Assembly: GCF_003112575.1 (NCBI RefSeq) | Contig: NZ_BEWC01000008.1 | Span: 310,001-374,000, forward strand | DNA from: Streptomyces ardesiacus | GTDB lineage: Bacteria; Actinomycetota; Actinomycetes; Streptomycetales; Streptomycetaceae | Direction of reading: 5' to 3' | Length of the DNA: 64,000 nt | Shown here: positions 8,821 to 16,299 of the stretch, piece after piece | Numbering within the stretch: position 1 is the first letter of the stretch | How the letters are laid out: every line of letters starts with the position of its first letter | Translations under genes and position numbers: made by a program | Notes under the pieces: model-generated | What the model was told of the DNA's origin: nothing | Seen by the model: only the letters and a program-made list of their open reading frames with translations | Databases searched by the model: none

Positions 8821-10062
8821 GTGGTTCGGTGGTCGCCGCCGCGGGGTTTGGAACGTGCCGCCCCGGCAACCTGGTCCGCTGTGCACCCACGCAGCTCCTC
8901 GGAGCCCCGCCACCGCGGCACCCGGCGCGGTCCCCGGGACGGCAGACGTCTGCTGGTGATCAGCGCGAGCATGGGCGCCGGCCACGACACGGTCGCCGCC
9001 GAACTGGCCCGCCGGGCGCGCGAGCGAGGCGACGCCGCCGAGGTCGTCGACGTCCTCGCGCTCCTGCCGTACGGCCTGGGCGCGGCCCTCAGGTGCTTCT
9101 ACCGCGGGTCGGTCCGGCACTTCCCCTGGGCGTACGCCGCCCTGTACCGCCTCTTCCTGCGGCCCGGCGGCGGGCGCCGCCCCAGCGGGGCACCGCTGGC
9201 CCGGCTGGCCGGGGGCAGACTGCGCGAACTGGCCGAGCGGACGGGCGCGGACGTCGTCGTGCCCGTCTTCCACCTGGGGGCCCAGCTCACGGGCCACCTG
9301 AGGGAGCGCGGGCTGCTGAGGGTGCCCGCCGTCGTCCTGGTGATCGACTTCGAGGTGCACCGGCAGTGGCTCCACCCCGGCAACGACCTGTGCCTGTGCC
9401 TCTCCGTGGACGCGGCACGCGCGGTGCGGGGGAGCACCGGCACACCGGCCCGGACGTGCGCTCCCGTCGTGGCGCCCGAGTTCTCCGCCGGCCCTGCCGA
9501 GGTGCCGGGGACGGCCGAGTGGCGGGACCTGTTCGAGCGGCTCGGCCCCGGGCGGCCCCCCGTGGTGCTCTCCGCCGGTGCCTGGGGCGTCGGCTCGCAC
9601 CTGGACGCCACCGTCCGGCTCCTGACGGACCACGGCTTCCTGCCGGTCGTCCTGTGCGGCGGCAACCGGCGGCTGCGCCGCGCGCTGTCCGGCACACCGG
9701 GTGTCCTCGCCCTGGGCTGGGTGACGGACATGCCCGGCCTCCTCCACGCCGCCCGGGCGCTGATCGACAACGCGGCCGGGCAGACCGCCGTACAGGCGCT
9801 CGCGGCCGGGCTGCCGGTGCTGGGCCACCGTCCGATACCGGGCCACGGTGCCGACGGCGTCCGGCGGATGGCCGCGCTGGGCGTGTCCGAGGCCGTCGAG
9901 GACGGGGCCGCGCTGCTGGACGCGGTGCGGCGGCTCACCGCACCGGGCCCGGCCCGGGAGCAGCGGATCGCCGCCGGTCACGCGCTGTTCGCCGGGAACG
10001 CGGACGCCCTGGCCCAGGTGACCGACGCAGCCGACGCCGCCCGTACGCGCGCACGGCGGTGA
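8821..10062 (+). CDS. Glycosyltransferase of the MGDG synthase / GT28 family
   Basis: 413 residues from the GTG at 8821. After a variable basic N-terminus comes LLVISASMGAGHDTVAAELARR, the hallmark of the monogalactosyldiacylglycerol synthase / UgtP family, which transfers a sugar from a nucleotide donor to diacylglycerol. The C-terminal half has PPVVLSAGAWGVGS and GWVTDMPGLLHAARALIDNAAGQTAVQALAAGLPVL, the GT28 donor-site pattern; the usual GGxxG is replaced by SAGAWGVGS. The start is uncertain: no clear ribosome site precedes 8821, and GTG 8881 or ATG 8969 are alternatives. It heads an operon with DUF2267 and DUF1360 proteins. A role in making membrane glycolipid is inferred; MurG is a more distant possibility but the N-terminal motif argues against it. 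Confidence 0.87.
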   Translation: MVRWSPPRGLERAAPATWSAVHPRSSSEPRHRGTRRGPRDGRRLLVISASMGAGHDTVAAELARRARERGDAAEVVDVLALLPYGLGAALRCFYRGSVRHFPWAYAALYRLFLRPGGGRRPSGAPLARLAGGRLRELAERTGADVVVPVFHLGAQLTGHLRERGLLRVPAVVLVIDFEVHRQWLHPGNDLCLCLSVDAARAVRGSTGTPARTCAPVVAPEFSAGPAEVPGTAEWRDLFERLGPGRPPVVLSAGAWGVGSHLDATVRLLTDHGFLPVVLCGGNRRLRRALSGTPGVLALGWVTDMPGLLHAARALIDNAAGQTAVQALAAGLPVLGHRPIPGHGADGVRRMAALGVSEAVEDGAALLDAVRRLTAPGPAREQRIAAGHALFAGNADALAQVTDAADAARTRARR

Positions 10063-10135
10063 GCACGCGCCCGTTTCCCCGCCCGGCCCGGGGGCACCCG
10101 CCCCGGAGCGCGAACCGGCACAAGGAGGCGACGCC

Positions 10136-10540
10136 GTGCGGCTCGACGAATTCCTGACCCGGGTCCGCGACCGCGGCGAGTTCCACAGCGACGACGAGGC
10201 CGAACAGGTCACCACGGCCGTCCTGTGGGTGATCGCGTCCCGCGTCCCGCCCGAGGCGGCCGCCGCTCTCGCCGCCGACCTGCCCGCACCGCTGGACGAC
10301 GCGCTCCGCCTGGAGCGGGGGCGTCCCGAGACCTTCGGCCGCGACGAGTTCCTGCGCCGGGTGGCCCAGCAGACCGGAGCCCGGCCGCGCACCGCCGAAT
10401 GGGACGCCGGAGCCGTGCTGGCCACCCTCGCCGAAGCGGTGCCCCGCGCACGGGTCGACCAGCTCCTGGCCCAGCTGCCCGCGGACTGCGCCGACCTCTT
10501 CGGCGCCCCGGTACCCCACGGAGAACGGAGACACCCATGA
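10136..10540 (+). CDS. DUF2267 family protein
   Basis: 134-residue soluble protein starting at GTG 10136, with AAGGAGG 7-8 bases upstream. The sequence MRLDEFLTRVRDRGEFHSDDEAEQVTTAVLWVIASRVPPEAAAALAADLP, repeated in altered form as DEFLRRVAQQTGARPRTAEWDAGAVLATLAEAVP...LLAQLPADCADLF, is the two-repeat helical pattern of DUF2267. No catalytic residues are apparent and the biochemical role of the family is not established; members are common in stress-associated actinobacterial loci. The stop overlaps the next start by ATGA, so it is coupled to the DUF1360 protein. It lies 73 bases after the glycosyltransferase and is probably in the same transcript. Confidence 0.88.
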   Translation: MRLDEFLTRVRDRGEFHSDDEAEQVTTAVLWVIASRVPPEAAAALAADLPAPLDDALRLERGRPETFGRDEFLRRVAQQTGARPRTAEWDAGAVLATLAEAVPRARVDQLLAQLPADCADLFGAPVPHGERRHP

Positions 10541-11028
10541 CGGACGTCGAGCAGCGCTACACCGACGGGGAGGAGACGCCCCTCGCCGGATACGCGACGC
10601 TCGCGGCGACCTTCGTGGCGAGCGCCGGCGTGTTCGCCGTCACGGCGTGGCGCCGCGGGGTCCGGCTGCCGGACACCGTTCCCCCGTGGGACGTGGCCCT
10701 GCTGGGAACGGCGACGTTCAAGGCGTCCCGGCTGCTGACCAAGGACAAGGTCACCAGCTTCCTGCGGGCGCCCTTCACCAGCCGGGAGGGCCACGGCAAC
10801 GCCAACGAGGTGATGGACGCCGGGCGCGGCACCGGTCTGCGCCGTGCCGTCGGCGACCTGGTCTCCTGCCCGTTCTGCACCTCGGCCTGGGTGGCCGGAG
10901 GGCTCGTCGGCACCTACGCCGTCGCCCCCCGGGCGGGGCGGCTGCTGTGCGCGGGCCTGAGCGCCGTCGTGGTCTCCGACGTGCTGCAGTACGCGTGGAG
11001 CCTCACGGCACAGAAGGCCGAGGAGTGA
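10537..11028 (+). CDS. DUF1360 membrane protein
   Basis: 163-residue protein starting at the ATG that overlaps the DUF2267 stop. Two or three hydrophobic segments (LAGYATLAATFVASAGVFAV, VAGGLVGTYAVAP, LLCAGLSAVVVSDVLQYAW) flank a conserved centre with KASRLLTKDKVTSFLRAPFT and VGDLVSCPFCTSAWVAG. The CPFC pair and the preceding basic stretch are the recognisable core of DUF1360. Family function is not known; the CxxC could be redox-active or bind metal. Last gene of the glycosyltransferase operon; the next gene is convergent after 57 bases in which I see no clear terminator. A role in membrane lipid homeostasis with the glycosyltransferase is only inferred. Confidence 0.9.
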   Translation: MTDVEQRYTDGEETPLAGYATLAATFVASAGVFAVTAWRRGVRLPDTVPPWDVALLGTATFKASRLLTKDKVTSFLRAPFTSREGHGNANEVMDAGRGTGLRRAVGDLVSCPFCTSAWVAGGLVGTYAVAPRAGRLLCAGLSAVVVSDVLQYAWSLTAQKAEE

Positions 11029-11085
11029 GCGGCGGCCGCCGGGCCGGGCGGTCGAGACGGTGGGGCGGTGGGAATGCGGAGCCGG

Positions 11086-11484
11086 TCAGTCGCCCTGGGC
11101 GCGTTCGGCCCGCTCGGCGTGCAGCTTCTTCACGCGTGCCGCCTCCTTGCGCACGTCGGCCTGGACGGCCTGCTCCCGCTCCAGCCACTGCGGGCGCTCC
11201 TGCTTCAGCGCGTCGATCTGCTCCGTGGTGAGCGGTTCGGCGACCCCGCCGCGGTGCAGGCCCGCGATGGAGACGCCCAGCTTGGCCGCCACCACCGGCC
11301 GCGGGTGCGGACCGTCGCGCCGCAGCTCCCGCAGCCAGGCGGGCGGGTCGGCCTGGAGCGCGTTCAGTTCGGCGCGCGTGACGACGCCCTCCCGGAACTC
11401 GGCGGGGGTGGCCTCGAGGTACACACCCAGCTTCTTCGCCGCGGTCGCGGGCTTCATGGTCTGGGTGTTCTGGTGCGACGTCAT
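11086..11484 (-). CDS. DUF5997 family protein with internal duplication
   Basis: 132-residue basic, helical protein without signal peptide or membrane segment. Two halves align with each other: AKKLGVYLEATPAEFREG...LNALQADPPAWLREL and AAKLGVSIAGLHRGG...IDALKQERPQWLERE. Each half begins with an A-x-LGV segment that looks like the first part of a helix-turn-helix and ends with a P-x-WL-[RE] signature, so the protein is probably a tandem repeat of a small helical module. No function is established for the family as far as I know. It is divergent, 58 bases away, from a LysR effector domain that lacks its DNA-binding half. A DNA- or RNA-binding role is inference. The ATG at 11484 has no clear ribosome site. 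Confidence 0.85.
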   Translation of the reverse strand: MTSHQNTQTMKPATAAKKLGVYLEATPAEFREGVVTRAELNALQADPPAWLRELRRDGPHPRPVVAAKLGVSIAGLHRGGVAEPLTTEQIDALKQERPQWLEREQAVQADVRKEAARVKKLHAERAERAQGD

Positions 11485-11530
11485 GCCGTCAAGGGTATCG
11501 ATCGTGTGAAGGGCTCCTCACCACGCCCGG

Positions 11531-11536
11531 TAACCT
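11531..11536 (+). promoter_or_regulatory. Putative -10 element (TAACCT) giving a leaderless mRNA
   Basis: TAACCT lies 6 bases before the GTG of the LysR-effector-domain gene at 11543, the spacing expected when transcription starts at the start codon. No ribosome site is seen before that GTG. The -35 region is not convincing, so this is a weak call. Confidence 0.4.
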
Positions 11537-11542
11537 GGCGGG

Positions 11543-12349
11543 GTGACAGGCTCGGAAGCTCCCCCCTCGTTCCGGCTCGCGTACGTCCCGGGGGTGACGC
11601 CCGACAAATGGGTGCGCATCTGGAACGAGCGGCTGCCCGGCGTCCCCCTTTCCCTGACCCAGGTCCCCGCCGCGGGCGCGGGCGGCGTGCTGCTGGACGG
11701 TGACGCCGACGCCGGACTGGTGCGGCTGCCCGTCGACCGGACCCTGCTCAGCGCCATCCCCCTCTACACCGAGACCACGGTCGTGCTGATCCCCCGGGAC
11801 CACCTCGTCACCGCGGCCGACGAGGTCACCGTCGGGGACCTCGCCGACGAGATCGTGCTGCACCCCCTGGACGACGTCCTCGGCTGGGAAGGGCTGCCGG
11901 GCAGGCCCGCCCTGGAGCGTCCGGCCACCACCGCGGACGCCGTCGAGCTGGTGGCGGCCGGGATCGGCGTGCTGCTCGTCCCCCTGTCGCTGGCCCGGCT
12001 GCACCACCGCAAGGACCTCACGTACCGCACGGTCACGGACGCGCCGGAATCGAGCGTGGCCCTGTCCTGGCCCGAGGCCGCGCACACCGACCGCGTCGAG
12101 GACTTCATCGGCATCGTCCGGGGCCGGACCGTCAACAGCACCCGCGGCCGGCAGCCCGAACCGACGCGTGCGAAGGGCGGGAAGGCCACCGGACGGCAGT
12201 CCGGCGACGCCACCCGACGCGGCACCGGCGGCAACGGCCGCACCGGCACCCGCACCGGCGGCACCGGCCGGGGCGCGAGCGCGGGCAAGGGCAGGGGCAA
12301 GGGCGGAGGCACGGGCGGCGGACGCGGAAGCAGGCCGCGCCACCGCTGA
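11543..12349 (+). CDS. Stand-alone LysR substrate-binding domain with basic Gly/Arg/Lys-rich tail
   Basis: 268 residues from GTG 11543. Residues about 9-195 match the periplasmic-binding-protein-like effector domain of LysR regulators: FRLAYVPGVTPDKWVRIWNERLPGV, LPLYTETTVVLIPRDH-type strand order (here IPLYTETTVVLIPRDHLV), and DAVELVAAGIGVLLVPLS. The usual N-terminal winged helix is absent, and no start or frame upstream could encode it because DUF5997 begins on the other strand 58 bases away. Residues about 200-268 form a low-complexity tail rich in Gly, Arg, Lys and Thr with no acidic run, likely disordered and able to bind nucleic acid. The protein may therefore work with a separate DNA-binding partner, the divergent DUF5997 being the obvious candidate; this is inference. 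Confidence 0.86.
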   Translation: MTGSEAPPSFRLAYVPGVTPDKWVRIWNERLPGVPLSLTQVPAAGAGGVLLDGDADAGLVRLPVDRTLLSAIPLYTETTVVLIPRDHLVTAADEVTVGDLADEIVLHPLDDVLGWEGLPGRPALERPATTADAVELVAAGIGVLLVPLSLARLHHRKDLTYRTVTDAPESSVALSWPEAAHTDRVEDFIGIVRGRTVNSTRGRQPEPTRAKGGKATGRQSGDATRRGTGGNGRTGTRTGGTGRGASAGKGRGKGGGTGGGRGSRPRHR

Positions 12350-12370
12350 CCCGCGACGGCGGGCGACCCG

Positions 12371-13117
12371 TCAGCGGACCGTCGGGCTCGGCGTCGGCGT
12401 CGGCGCCGAGGTGTTGACCTCCAGCCCCGGCGGAGCGGTGAGCGAGAGCACCGGCTCGCCCGGCTGCGGAGCCGGGGGCGTGAGCTGCGCCCGGGGCAGG
12501 TTCGGCGGGGCGGTCTGCTGGAAGTTGACCTGGTCGAAATTGACCAGCCCGGTCTTCTCCAGCACGGTGATGTGGTCGAGCACGGTGTCGTTGGCCTGGT
12601 CGGCGAGCTGCCGCACCAGGGAGTTCTTGGTGTTGGCGCGGACCTTGGCGATGACCGGGAAGATCTGGCCGTGGGTGATCCGCATGATGTTGACCGCGGT
12701 GGTGTCGAACTGCTTGCCCGTGGTCCCGTCCACGGTCGAGACGAACTGCTGCTGCTGCGGGGAGGCCAGGTTGGGCAGGGTGATGCCCAGCTCCGGAGCG
12801 ATCCGGCGACAGGTCGCGTCCAGCCGGGAGTGACCGACGACCAGGTGCTCACCGGCCTCCCGCATCTCCGGTGTCGTCCCCCGCTCCATGGCCATCAGTC
12901 CCAGCGGGTGCTCCCACAGCCCCGCGGCACGCACCTTCACCACGAAGTCCCGGTCCTGCTCGGTGAGCGGCCCGTACCGCGTCTCGGTGACGACCCGGGC
13001 CTGGTCACTGCCCGCGTTGCGCACCCCGAGCATGGCCGGGTAGGCGAGTGCGGTGAGCGTGAGGACCAGGGCACCGGCCACGAGGGCGGTCCCTGCCGTG
13101 GCGCGCGTGATGCGCAT
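12371..13117 (-). CDS. Secreted or membrane-anchored DUF4142 protein
   Basis: 248 residues. An N-terminal hydrophobic segment (GTALVAGALVLTLTALAYPAML) is a signal peptide or anchor. The body, from LTEQDRDFVVKVRAAGLWEHPLG to VLDHITVLEKTGLV, is the ferritin-like four-helix DUF4142 domain with conserved VGHSRLDATCRRIAPELGITLP and THGQIF stretches. The C-terminal 45 residues are proline-rich and end in a PTPTPSPT run, probably a flexible extracellular tail. The ATG at 13117 is supported by CGGGAGG 5 bases upstream; the ORF could extend 11 codons further. Convergent with the LysR-domain gene, 21 bases away. Function of the family is not established; some members are linked to metal or stress resistance. 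Confidence 0.9.
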   Translation of the reverse strand: MRITRATAGTALVAGALVLTLTALAYPAMLGVRNAGSDQARVVTETRYGPLTEQDRDFVVKVRAAGLWEHPLGLMAMERGTTPEMREAGEHLVVGHSRLDATCRRIAPELGITLPNLASPQQQQFVSTVDGTTGKQFDTTAVNIMRITHGQIFPVIAKVRANTKNSLVRQLADQANDTVLDHITVLEKTGLVNFDQVNFQQTAPPNLPRAQLTPPAPQPGEPVLSLTAPPGLEVNTSAPTPTPSPTVR

Positions 13118-13200
13118 CGTGCCTCCCGGGACGAGGACGGGCTCGGACACCAGGAGGTACGGATGCGGACGGCGTTCTGATCACCGTCCGGGCAACGTGC

Positions 13201-13914
13201 TCACTTCGTCCCCCGGCGCGCCAGCCAGTCGTACGCCGTCCGCGCGGTGAACTCCTCCTGGCCCCCGCGCAGCAGCAGGCCCGCCGTGGCGAACTCCGGG
13301 GCGTCGGCCTGGCCCGCGACGTACGGGATCGCGATGCAGCGCATCCCGGCCGCGTGCGCGGCGGCGGCCCCGGGAGCGGCGTCCTCCAGGACCACGCAGC
13401 GGGCCGGTTCCGCACCCAGCCGCCGGGCCGCCTCCAGGAACACGTCGGGGGCGGGCTTGCCCCGCGCCACCTCGTCGGCCGAGACGACCGTGCGCAGACG
13501 GGCGTCCAGGCCGGTACGGGCGAGGACCGCCCCGATCGCCTCGGGCGACGAACCCGACGCCACCGCCATCGGCACGCCCTCGCCCGCCAGCAGCTCGACG
13601 AACTTCCGCATCTCGGGATACGCGCGGGCCGAGGTGCGGGCGAGCCCCAGATAGTGGCGGTTCTTGACGGCGAGCAGTTCCTCGACCGTGGCACGCAGCC
13701 CGTAGCGCCGCTTCCAGTCGGCGACCGTCTCCTGGGTGCTGATCCCCACATAGGCCTCGTGGTCGGCCCAGGTGAAGTCCGGGACGCCGTACGCGGCGAG
13801 GGTGCGCCGGCCCGCTTCGTAGTAGTTCGGCTCGCTGTCCACGAGCGTTCCGTCGAGATCGAAGATGACCGAGATGCCGTCGAGTGTGTTCATGGTGCCC
13901 ATGGCGTCCAGCAT
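13201..13914 (-). CDS. HAD-superfamily hydrolase (beta-phosphoglucomutase/phosphatase type)
   Basis: 237-residue HAD subfamily IA enzyme. The nucleophile motif is VIFDLDGTLVDSEPN (about 16-30), motif II is MAVASGSSPEA, and motifs III/IV are KPAPDVFLEAARRLG and CVVLEDAAPGAAAAHAAGM. The helical cap between motifs I and II is C1 type. Members act on small phosphorylated metabolites; substrate not predictable. Three in-frame ATGs (13914, 13902, 13893) compete: 13914 is chosen because AGGTGA lies 8 bases upstream and it begins 8 bases after the stop of the Lrp/AsnC gene, in line with a two-gene operon. The alternative 13893 gives a protein starting MNTLDG. Confidence 0.93.
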   Translation of the reverse strand: MLDAMGTMNTLDGISVIFDLDGTLVDSEPNYYEAGRRTLAAYGVPDFTWADHEAYVGISTQETVADWKRRYGLRATVEELLAVKNRHYLGLARTSARAYPEMRKFVELLAGEGVPMAVASGSSPEAIGAVLARTGLDARLRTVVSADEVARGKPAPDVFLEAARRLGAEPARCVVLEDAAPGAAAAHAAGMRCIAIPYVAGQADAPEFATAGLLLRGGQEEFTARTAYDWLARRGTK

Positions 13915-13922
13915 GCCAAGGG

Positions 13923-14399
13923 TCACCTGCGGGCCGAGCGTCCGATCGACTCCACGAGCGGCAGCAGCCGGTGCGGCACCCGCTCGCGCAGCGCCACCTC
14001 GCTGCGGGTGCGGACCACGCCGGGCAGGCTGATCAGCTTCTGCACCACGTCCTCCAGGTGCGCGTTGTCGCGGGCCACGACGCGGGTCAGGAGGTCGCCG
14101 CCGCCCGTGATGGAGAAGGCCTCGACGATCTCCGGCACCGCCGCCAGCGCCTCGCCCACCTCGTCCAGATGTCCCTGGGTGACCTCGATGTGCACGAACG
14201 CGAGCACCGGGTGGCCCAGAGCGGCGGGGGAGAGGGACGGAGCGGTGCCGGTGATCACGCCGTCGCGCTCCAGCCGGTCCAGCCGGGCCTGGAGGGTGCC
14301 GCGGGCGATCCCGAGGAGGCGGGCGTACTCGCGCACGCTCGTGCGCGGCTGCTCGAGCAGCAGTCGCAGGATGCGGGTGTCGAGCTCGTCGACGGCCAT
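13923..14399 (-). CDS. Lrp/AsnC family transcriptional regulator
   Basis: 158 residues. The N-terminal winged helix (DELDTRILRLLLEQPRTSVREYARLLGIARGTLQARLDRLERDGVI, split here only as description) is followed by the RAM effector domain with FVHIEVTQGHLDEVGEALAAV and EAFSITGGGDLLTRVVARD. The GGGDLL loop is the conserved ligand-binding turn. ATG 14399 is preferred over the longer frame to 14462 because homologues start about here and GAGAGGGG lies upstream. It precedes the HAD gene by 8 bases in the same direction. Its own upstream DNA (14422-14475) contains nested inverted repeats that are good candidates for autoregulation, and the divergent FUSC gene may be a target. Confidence 0.93.
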   Translation of the reverse strand: MAVDELDTRILRLLLEQPRTSVREYARLLGIARGTLQARLDRLERDGVITGTAPSLSPAALGHPVLAFVHIEVTQGHLDEVGEALAAVPEIVEAFSITGGGDLLTRVVARDNAHLEDVVQKLISLPGVVRTRSEVALRERVPHRLLPLVESIGRSARR

Positions 14400-14421
14400 C
14401 GCGCGTCCGGCCCCTCTCGTC

Positions 14422-14475
14422 GGCCATTGGCTCTTCCGTGGCTGCCGGAAGACCGTGATCACTGTACCAATGGCC
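14422..14475. promoter_or_regulatory. Nested inverted repeats between Lrp/AsnC and FUSC genes
   Basis: A perfect 9-base inverted repeat, GGCCATTGG (14422-14430) and CCAATGGCC (14467-14475), encloses a second one, CTTCCG (14433-14438) and CGGAAG (14446-14451), and the palindrome GTGATCAC (14455-14462). The block lies just upstream of the Lrp/AsnC start and 143 bases before the divergent FUSC gene. Multi-site arrangements suit Lrp-family oligomers. Operator function is inferred. Confidence 0.55.
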
Positions 14476-14617
14476 CACTCAGCCGACGGCCTGTTGAGCC
14501 ACTGGCGGGAGAGATGCTCCTATAGACGTGTCGATGGCGCTGCGGACCTCCGCGGCGCCTTTTGCGTGCGGTGACGTCCGGGCCGGTGGGCACGAGTGAG
14601 CGAGGGGGCGGTAAGCA

Positions 14618-16141
14618 GTGCTGAAGAAGGTGTTCGTGAGCCCGGACCCGGGACGGACCCGGCTGCGGTTCGCCGCCCGGGCCGTCCTCGGCATCGGTTC
14701 CGCCGTCGTGCTGTGCGGGCTGGCCGGCACCTCCCTGGTCGGCGCGATCGTCGGCGGGCTCGCCGCCCTGCTCGCGCTGTTCACCGTCACCGACGCCACC
14801 GTGCGCGGCCAGGCCGTCACCACCGCGCTGCTGCCGGTGGCCGGAGTGCCCGTGCTCACGGCCGCCGCGGCGCTGCACGACCTCCCCGTGGTCCGGGATC
14901 TCACCTTCCTCGCGGTCGTCGGCGCGGGCGTGTACGCGCGCCGCTGGGGGCCGCGCGGGCACAGCCTCGGCGTGTTCGCGTTCATGACCTTCTTCATCGC
15001 CCAGTTCCTGCACGCCACCCCGGACCGGCTGCCCGAGATGTACGCCGCCGTCCTGCTGTCCGTGGCCACCGCCGCGGCGGTGCGCTTCGGCCTGTGGTGC
15101 TACGAGCGCCGCCGGCCCGCGCCGACCGTCCCCGCGCCGCCCGCCGCCGGCGGGTTCGCCCGGATCACCACCCGACAGGCCGTGCAGGCCACCGCGGGTG
15201 CCGGCTTCGCCCTGGTCGTGGGCCAGATGGTGTCCGGCGACCGCTGGTACTGGGCCGTGGGCGCCACCTGGTGGGTGTTCGTCAACACCACCTCGCGCGG
15301 CGAGACGCTGGTGCGCGGCTTCCGCCGGGTCCTCGGCACGGTCGTCGGCATCGGCCTGGGCTTCCTGGTCGCCGTGCCCGTGGCCGGTGCCCCGGTGCCC
15401 ACCGCGGTGCTCGCCGCCGCCTGCGTCTTCGGCATCTTCTACACGGCAGCGGTCTCCTACACCTGGATGATGCTCTGCGTGACCCTGCTCGCCGAGCTGC
15501 TCTACGGCCTCCTCGGCTTCCTCAGCCCCGGTCTGCTCGCCCTGCGGGTCGCCGAGACCGGGGTGGGCGCGCTCGGCGCCGCGCTCGCCGTCCTCTTCGT
15601 CCTGCCGGTCACGACGCACGCCGTCACCGACGCCTGGATCCAGCGCGCCCTGCGCTGCGTCCACGCGTGCACCGCGGAGGCCGCCGCCCGCCTCGCCGGG
15701 ACCGAGGGCGCCGACCCGGCGCCGCGCGTGGCGGAACTGGAGCAGTTGCTCGGCCGGGTCCGGATGTCGGTCGCTCCGCTCGTGCACCCGCTGAGCCCCA
15801 TGTACGGCCGCAGGCGGCGGGCCCGGCGGGTCCTCGGCCTGCTCGACGACTGCGCCCGGGAGATCCGCGGCCTCGTCGCCGTGGCCGCCGACCCCGAGGC
15901 CTCGCACGATGCCCGGCTGGCCGCCGCCTGCTGGCGTGTCGAGGCCGCGGTCGAGGCACTCACCGGCCGGGATACCGCCCCGTCTCCCGGCGCGGACCAG
16001 GGCGGCGCCTGCCACGTCCGCGCGGGCGTGCCGCGCGCCGCGGAGCCCGCGCTGGCCCACCTCCACGACCTGGAACGCGCCCTCGCCGAGCTGGCCGCCC
16101 CCCTGCGCAGCCCGTCCGGTTCGCGACTGGCGGGCGCCTGA
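14618..16141 (+). CDS. FUSC-family membrane protein (aromatic acid exporter-like)
   Basis: 507 residues from GTG 14618, with GAGGGGG about 10 bases upstream. Two blocks of hydrophobic helices (about residues 20-165 and 185-340) flank a short loop, followed by a cytosolic helical domain (about 345-500) containing HPLSPMYGRRRRARRVLGLLDD. The second block carries RITTRQAVQATAGAGFALVVG and WYWAVGATWWVFVNTTSRGETLVRGFRRVLGT, the core FUSC/ArAE repeat as in YccS and AaeB. Such proteins are proposed to export aromatic acids or related compounds. Divergent from the Lrp/AsnC regulator. The next gene begins 158 bases downstream behind its own operator, so this is probably monocistronic. Confidence 0.9.
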   Translation: MLKKVFVSPDPGRTRLRFAARAVLGIGSAVVLCGLAGTSLVGAIVGGLAALLALFTVTDATVRGQAVTTALLPVAGVPVLTAAAALHDLPVVRDLTFLAVVGAGVYARRWGPRGHSLGVFAFMTFFIAQFLHATPDRLPEMYAAVLLSVATAAAVRFGLWCYERRRPAPTVPAPPAAGGFARITTRQAVQATAGAGFALVVGQMVSGDRWYWAVGATWWVFVNTTSRGETLVRGFRRVLGTVVGIGLGFLVAVPVAGAPVPTAVLAAACVFGIFYTAAVSYTWMMLCVTLLAELLYGLLGFLSPGLLALRVAETGVGALGAALAVLFVLPVTTHAVTDAWIQRALRCVHACTAEAAARLAGTEGADPAPRVAELEQLLGRVRMSVAPLVHPLSPMYGRRRRARRVLGLLDDCAREIRGLVAVAADPEASHDARLAAACWRVEAAVEALTGRDTAPSPGADQGGACHVRAGVPRAAEPALAHLHDLERALAELAAPLRSPSGSRLAGA

Positions 16142-16173
16142 TCCTCGCACCGTCCCGGCCACGCCACCCACTT

Positions 16174-16183
16174 GGTCTAGACC
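16174..16183. promoter_or_regulatory. DasR-like operator (dre) core GGTCTAGACC
   Basis: The sequence ACTTGGTCTAGACCGCA (16170-16186) contains the perfect palindrome GGTCTAGACC, the core of the DasR responsive element known in Streptomyces (consensus near ACTGGTCTAGACCACT). It sits 116 bases before the lactonase gene and after the stop of the FUSC gene. DasR is the GntR-family regulator of N-acetylglucosamine use; binding here is predicted from sequence only. Confidence 0.6.
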
Positions 16184-16299
16184 GCAGCCGTCCGGCTGCT
16201 ACCGTCGCTTCCGGACGGGAGATCAGACCGGGAGATCAGGCGGCCGGCCGGGCCGGCATACGGCCCGAAGCCGGATGAAGCGGGACGGAAGGGGCAGCG

